Shown: piece after piece, positions 5,996 through 7,191 of the stretch
Numbering within the stretch: position 1 is the first letter of the stretch
Layout: every line of letters starts with the position of its first letter
Source of the DNA: Candidatus Bathyarchaeota archaeon
GTDB taxonomy: Archaea; Thermoproteota; CALKCG01; B24; JAGTQN01
NCBI GenBank assembly: GCA_018396395.1
Contig: JAGTQN010000085.1
Coordinates: forward strand, 1 to 7,191
DNA: 7,191 nucleotides
Direction of reading: 5' to 3'
The notes under the pieces: model-generated
What the model was told of the DNA's origin: nothing
The model's database searches: none
The model's input: only the letters and a program-made list of their open reading frames with translations
Translations under genes and position numbers: made by a program

Positions 5996-6026
5996 CCATT
6001 TTGAAAAAATTGACATTGGTGGTTCC

Positions 6027-6326
6027 TTGAACGAGAGGTTATTAGGCTTCATCATCTGTGCCTTCAGCATCCTCCTCATCCTCTTCCAGACCTGGGCTAT
6101 GTTCTTCGCCCCTCAGAGCCTTGTTGATCCCATCTTTCTAAAGCCCCTAAGTTGGTGGTCCTTAGCTCTTCCCGTCTATGTCATCGTACTTTTCTTCTTC
6201 GGAATACTAATATGGATAGGTTGGGCCATGGTTACGACTCCACAGAATCCTCAATCAGAAGCGAAAGGTGAAGAAAACGAAAACAAATCTTCGAGCCTTC
6301 CACAAAAAACCTTAAGGCCTTCTTAA
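6027..6326 (+). CDS. Small two-helix membrane protein resembling PIG-P (GPI-GlcNAc transferase subunit P)
   Basis: The 99-aa product has two hydrophobic helices, about residues 6-27 and 45-67, and a polar, charged C-terminal tail (73-99) rich in Glu, Lys, Ser and Asn. There is no cleavable signal peptide. The entry to helix 2 reads SWWSLALPVYVIV (42-54) and its exit reads VTTP (69-72). In eukaryotic PIG-P, the small subunit of the complex that makes the first GPI-anchor intermediate, the same arrangement occurs: a first helix, then W-A-x-A-L-P-V-Y-L at the start of helix 2, and T-P or S-P after it. I therefore think it is a PIG-P/DPM2-like protein, perhaps an accessory subunit of a membrane glycosyltransferase, but no glycosyltransferase gene is in the window. 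TTG at 6027 was chosen because GGTGG stands 4 nt upstream. Its TAA stop is inside a hairpin. A generic hypothetical membrane protein is the fallback. Confidence 0.7.
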   Translation: MNERLLGFIICAFSILLILFQTWAMFFAPQSLVDPIFLKPLSWWSLALPVYVIVLFFFGILIWIGWAMVTTPQNPQSEAKGEENENKSSSLPQKTLRPS

Positions 6327-6442
6327 GGATCCATCAGCCTAAGAAGAACAAGCTTAGGGTCGCTAAGCTAACCTTCTACCAGACATAGAAGGCCAGTTTT
6401 GCCCTGGATTTCTGTTAAGGGTGAAACGCTTCACGAAGTTTC
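6310..6442 (+). other. Cluster of short hairpins at and after the 3' end of the PIG-P-like gene
   Basis: Perfect stems occur in close order: CCTTAAG/CTTAAGG (6310-6316, 6322-6328, containing the stop codon), AGCTTA/TAAGCT (6351-6356, 6364-6369), CCTTCTA/TAGAAGG (6372-6378, 6386-6392), CCAG/CTGG (6393-6396, 6404-6407) and GAAA/TTTC (6423-6426, 6439-6442). CCTAAG (6338-6343) can instead pair with CTTAGG (6353-6358), which excludes the second stem. This could be a structured 3' UTR, a small RNA, or remnant DNA. No U-run follows, so a bacterial-style terminator is unlikely. The remainder up to 6593 has no gene. Confidence 0.35.
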
Positions 6443-6494
6443 TCCTGTTGCGATATCTAGGAAATGGGCTACTCTTTGGATTTGCCTGTATTTT

Positions 6495-6509
6495 AGGAGT
6501 CTGACTCCT
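6495..6509. repeat. Small perfect hairpin AGGAGT-CTG-ACTCCT
   Basis: A 6-bp perfect stem with a 3-nt loop in otherwise featureless DNA, followed on the plus strand by TTACTTTT. It may be a weak termination site. No neighbouring gene depends on it. Confidence 0.25.
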
Positions 6510-6593
6510 TACTTTTCCAGCCTTAGTTAGACTGCCATGGGTTGGCGTAGTATCCTCGCCTCCTACTTCATTTCTTGCTTTAATTTTCTATCC

Positions 6594-6620
6594 TTCTCTT
6601 AAAAACCTTTTGAAAGAGAA
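6594..6620 (-). terminator. 7-bp hairpin downstream of the IS481-like transposase
   Basis: TTCTCTT (6594-6600) and AAGAGAA (6614-6620) form a perfect stem around a 13-nt AT-rich loop, 22 bp beyond the transposase stop. It is placed to end transcription of the transposase, or it may lie near the end of that insertion sequence. The other element end is outside the window, so terminal repeats cannot be checked. Confidence 0.3.
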
Positions 6621-6642
6621 TTTCCTTTGTAGTTTCCCATAA

Positions 6643-7191
6643 TTATTTCGCTACCTCCTTTTCCACTGGAGTATTTGCTTGATGCGGCGGCTTTTTCCTA
6701 TGGAAAGCTTGGATAGGTGTTTCCAGGTTTTCGAAGTCTAGGCTGAGGTGGGGCTTAACCTCATTGTGCCAGTGGACGTACTCTTCTATGCTTTTGAACT
6801 GGTGCTTCTTCTGGTCGTAGACGCCGTAGAACCGCTCCAGCTTCCCGTTCGTCTGAGGATGGTTAACCCGACATAGGATATGCTTGATGCCTCTCTGCAA
6901 GGAAGGCTTCGAACAGGCTTTCACCCTTCTCCTTTCGTTCGCCCTCACTGGCGTAGAATTGTGTCCCCCTATCAGTGAGGATCTCCCTAGGACATCCATA
7001 CTTGGCTATGGCCCGCTTCAGCACGCTTAACGCGTTGTCTGTCGTCGCATCCTGGAACACGCCGTGACCCACAACTAGCCTTGAAGCGTCATCCAAGTAG
7101 GCAATCCACCAGCTACCGTCCGACAAAGGCTTCCAGTCAGTATGCCACAAGCTCATGCTGTGCTCCCCCTTGTACCGAACCCACTTACGCC
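6643..7191 (-). pseudogene. IS481-like transposase, 5' end outside window, broken by a one-base frameshift
   Basis: The coding strand enters from beyond 7191 in frame as RKWVRYKGEHSMSLWHTDWK. It continues with the integrase-core pattern WWIAYLDDASRLVVG and ILTDRGTQFYASEGERKEKG to LFEAFLAER near 6892. There one base is missing: the frame runs into HQAYPMSG and stops. The next frame takes up exactly where it should with GIKHILCRVNHPQTNGKLER and ends at 6645 with TPVEKEVAK. All three acidic catalytic residues are present (Asp of HTDW, Asp of LTDRG, Glu of NGKLERF), but they are split between two frames. Insertion of one G in the run GAGAGG would restore a normal protein. Conventional reading gives a truncated, inactive transposase; a sequencing error or programmed frameshift is possible but no slippery run is evident. 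Confidence 0.85.

Noticed and set aside
4913..6026. CRISPR array or C/D box guide RNA in the long intergenic region
   Set aside because: No regularly spaced repeats, and no RUGAUGA box C paired with a CUGA box D at a suitable distance.
6643..6999. Separate small gene starting MDVLGRSSLIGG on the minus strand
   Set aside because: Its first residues are an out-of-frame reading of the transposase. From about QRGIKHIL onward it is simply the 3' part of the frameshifted IS481-like transposase.

Overview
The window comes from an archaeon. Two tRNA genes carry short introns at non-anticodon positions (D-loop and D-stem/anticodon-stem junction), promoters look like TATA boxes, two start codons are TTG, and the interrupted recombinase has the R-x-x-x-x-R box II seen in archaeal tyrosine recombinases. 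Non-canonical tRNA introns fit the Thermoproteota/TACK side of the archaea, but the sequence does not fix the lineage.

Layout. Positions 152-2598 hold three housekeeping-type genes: a class V PLP aminotransferase of the alanine-glyoxylate/serine-pyruvate group (+), a DUF488 protein (+), and a TatD-family metal-dependent hydrolase (-). The DUF488 frame runs 139 bp into the 3' end of tatD on the opposite strand. Positions 2690-4912 form a mobile-DNA island between two convergent, intron-containing tRNA genes, tRNA-Arg(CCT) on + and tRNA-Val(CAC) on -. Between them lie a complete IS1595-type insertion sequence (about 985 bp, 26-bp terminal inverted repeats) and the 280 N-terminal residues of a tyrosine recombinase. 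The recombinase reading frame stops being native exactly at the IS end, so its catalytic tyrosine is gone. Both tRNAs are followed by nearly the same 23-bp trailer, which places an imperfect inverted repeat around the recombinase/IS unit.

Positions 4913-6026 are about 1.1 kb of AT-rich DNA with no convincing gene; one 30-codon frame is listed at low confidence. Positions 6027-6326 encode a 99-aa two-helix membrane protein. Its W-x-L-A-L-P-V-Y motif and following T-P resemble PIG-P, the small subunit of the eukaryotic GPI-GlcNAc transferase. That resemblance is from memory and needs a profile search. Its 3' end runs into a cluster of short hairpins (6310-6442). The right edge (6643-7191, -) is the 3' part of an IS481-like transposase broken by a one-base frameshift and running off the window.

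The genes do not form one pathway. The window reads as a chromosomal core segment with a tRNA-associated integration hotspot that decayed after an IS insertion, plus a small membrane protein of possible interest. The two observations most worth following are the PIG-P-like protein and the recombinase relic bounded by inverted tRNA trailers.
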